The notes under the pieces were generated by a model, which saw only the letters and a list, made by a program, of their open reading frames with translations, did not search any database and was not told the origin of the DNA. A program made the position numbers and the translations under genes. Positions 32,348 to 33,279 of a stretch of 33,279 nucleotides of DNA are shown here, in pieces; positions within the stretch are counted from its first letter, which is position 1, and every line of letters begins with the position of its first letter. Location: NCBI GenBank assembly GCA_030153045.1, contig JASLID010000124.1:1-33279 (forward strand), read 5' to 3'. This DNA is from Flavobacterium sp. GTDB lineage: Bacteria; Bacteroidota; Bacteroidia; Flavobacteriales; Flavobacteriaceae.

Positions 32348-32378
32348 CAAAGATACTTAGTCAATTGATAATTAACAA
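32348..32378 (-). promoter_or_regulatory. Promoter of purK-purE
   Basis: On the minus strand TATCTTTG (complement of 32348-32355) and TTG (complement of 32376-32378) are 20 bases apart. Transcription should start near 32342, leaving a leader of about 60 bases. The direct repeat CAATTGAT (32362-32369, 32376-32383) lies in the spacer and the upstream element. Confidence 0.7.
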
Positions 32379-32398
32379 TTGATAAAGGAGAAATTCCG

Positions 32399-32932
32399 TT
32401 ATTTAATCTTTTTTAAAACATCTCGTGCTGCTGCTTTGTACCCCGCCGATTGATTTGCGTAATCTTTATCAATGAGATTGCTTAATTCTTCCTTTATCCA
32501 AGAGTGTTTTTTGGCAAGATACTCCAATGCTTTCATAGCGTATACTTTTGGTGCTACACGTTCATCTCTAATGAGCCAATCCAAGCAAATTTCTATGATT
32601 TTTTCTTCCTGAGTTTCGGTTAATGTAATTTTGGTTGAAGTCCCAAGAAAATAAGCAACACGTGACATTCCGCGAATGGCTGAATTGTTTTTGATCTTTG
32701 GAAAAGTAGCACAAATGGCATCGATGTGAGGAGAGAGCAATTCGGTTTGTTTTTCGGCAATCATTTCTAAGATCCAAACCCCTTTGTAATGATTTTTGTA
32801 ATTCGTGTTTAAAGCTATCGAACACAATTCGGATAAATATGTTTGATTTTCGATGACAAAATCTCGCAATTCTGTTCTGCAATTTGTACTAGCGTTGCTG
32901 TTATCTATTCGTTTAAAAAAATCATTTTCCAT
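32399..32932 (-). CDS. HEAT-like helical repeat protein of unknown function
   Basis: The ATG at 32932 gives MENDFFKRIDNSNASTNC and 177 residues. A 25-codon upstream extension is AT-rich, unlike the rest, and is rejected. The product is wholly helical, with repeat-like helices: LSELCSIALNTNYKNHYKGV, WILEMIAEKQTELLSPHI, SAIRGMSRVAYFL, KIIEICLDWLIRDERVAPKVYAMKALEYLAKKH, suggesting a short HEAT/ARM solenoid. No catalytic motif is seen. From memory, similar flavobacterial proteins beside purine genes are sometimes mislabelled adenylosuccinate lyase, and the sequence lacks any such signature. It is 51 bases upstream of the purK promoter region and divergent from hpt. Confidence 0.7.
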   Translation of the reverse strand: MENDFFKRIDNSNASTNCRTELRDFVIENQTYLSELCSIALNTNYKNHYKGVWILEMIAEKQTELLSPHIDAICATFPKIKNNSAIRGMSRVAYFLGTSTKITLTETQEEKIIEICLDWLIRDERVAPKVYAMKALEYLAKKHSWIKEELSNLIDKDYANQSAGYKAAARDVLKKIK

Positions 32933-33023
32933 AGTTTTACTCCGTCTGTTCGCCCACTTTGGGCTCGAGTCAAAAATAAATAAAATCTGCTCAAAGAACA
33001 TTAACAACTGAACACTAATTTAT

Positions 33024-33031
33024 TATCTTTG
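33024..33031 (+). promoter_or_regulatory. Putative -7 element TATCTTTG of hpt
   Basis: TATCTTTG matches TAnnTTTG, 22 bases before the hpt ATG. No TTG at the optimal distance is evident. Confidence 0.5.
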
Positions 33032-33053
33032 CGAATTATTCTATAATATAACT

Positions 33054-33279
33054 ATGGAAATTAGACTACACGACAAAGATTTTGTTCCTTTTATTTCGGC
33101 ACAGGAATTAGATTTTGCTATTCAAAATATGGCAAAACAAATTGAAGATGATTTTGCAGACGATATTCCCGTTTTTGTTGGCGTTCTAAACGGTGCCTTC
33201 ATGGTAGTTTCTGATTTTATGAAACACTACAAAGGATCTTGCGAAGTAAGCTTTATTAAAATGGCTTCTTACGAAGGAA
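33054..33279 (+). CDS. hpt: Hypoxanthine phosphoribosyltransferase, N-terminal part (truncated by window edge)
   Basis: The first 75 codons, beginning MEIRLHDKDFVPFISAQELD, contain VFVGVLNGAFMVVSDFM (the flexible-loop strand and LNGAF motif of HPRT) and SCEVSFIKMASYEG (the start of the catalytic loop). The enzyme salvages hypoxanthine or guanine with PRPP. The position beside purE and purK joins purine salvage with de novo synthesis, although the genes are divergent with separate promoters. The PRPP-binding motif lies beyond the window. Confidence 0.9.
   Translation, partial: MEIRLHDKDFVPFISAQELDFAIQNMAKQIEDDFADDIPVFVGVLNGAFMVVSDFMKHYKGSCEVSFIKMASYEG

Overview
The window is most likely chromosomal DNA of a Flavobacterium-like member of the Bacteroidota. 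Three things point there. One large secreted protein ends in a type IX secretion (T9SS type A) sorting domain. The DNA is AT-rich, and many genes have a Bacteroidota-type -7 element (TAnnTTTG), several with a TTG/TTTG about 20-22 bp upstream. The gene families and their spacing are also typical of flavobacteria. Both window ends cut through genes: an MlaE-type permease on the left and hypoxanthine phosphoribosyltransferase on the right.

Layout. 1-4178: permease fragment, then a 1194-residue secreted protein with delta-60 repeats. 4214-9273: a surface-glycan group with two glycosyltransferases, an FkbM-type methyltransferase, a small membrane-anchored protein and a MOP-superfamily flippase. 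9421-11980: a secreted alpha/beta-hydrolase-like protein, a KAS III-type condensing enzyme and a group III truncated hemoglobin. 12052-19897: a minus-strand NRPS-independent (NIS) hydroxamate siderophore operon of desferrioxamine/bisucaberin type. It encodes a PLP decarboxylase, an amine N-hydroxylase, an acyltransferase-NIS synthetase fusion, and a second unfused acyltransferase and NIS synthetase. An orphan NarL/LuxR-type response regulator lies just upstream at 20037-20669. 20852-23701: glycine decarboxylase gcvP with a clear terminator. 23853-24668: a UbiA-like membrane protein. 24648-27212: a minus-strand module controlled by a GbsR/MarR-type regulator, with a DUF2071 protein, two paralogous small membrane proteins and an SRPBCC protein. 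27349-28174: a two-gene unit with a Panacea/SocA-like (DUF4065) protein and a two-TM protein, resembling a toxin-antitoxin pair. 28331-33279: an M3 oligopeptidase, purE, purK, a HEAT-like protein and the start of hpt.

The most interesting parts are four. The siderophore cluster has a tandem-duplicated acyltransferase-synthetase block, fused in one copy and split in the other. The GbsR module carries two matching inverted-repeat operators at the same distance from two start codons. The Panacea/two-TM unit is a candidate membrane-targeting toxin-antitoxin system. Several long hairpins sit at regulatory positions, ahead of the truncated hemoglobin and between purK and purE. No tRNA, rRNA, CRISPR array or intact insertion sequence was recognised. 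All function calls come from reading motifs by eye, with no database search.
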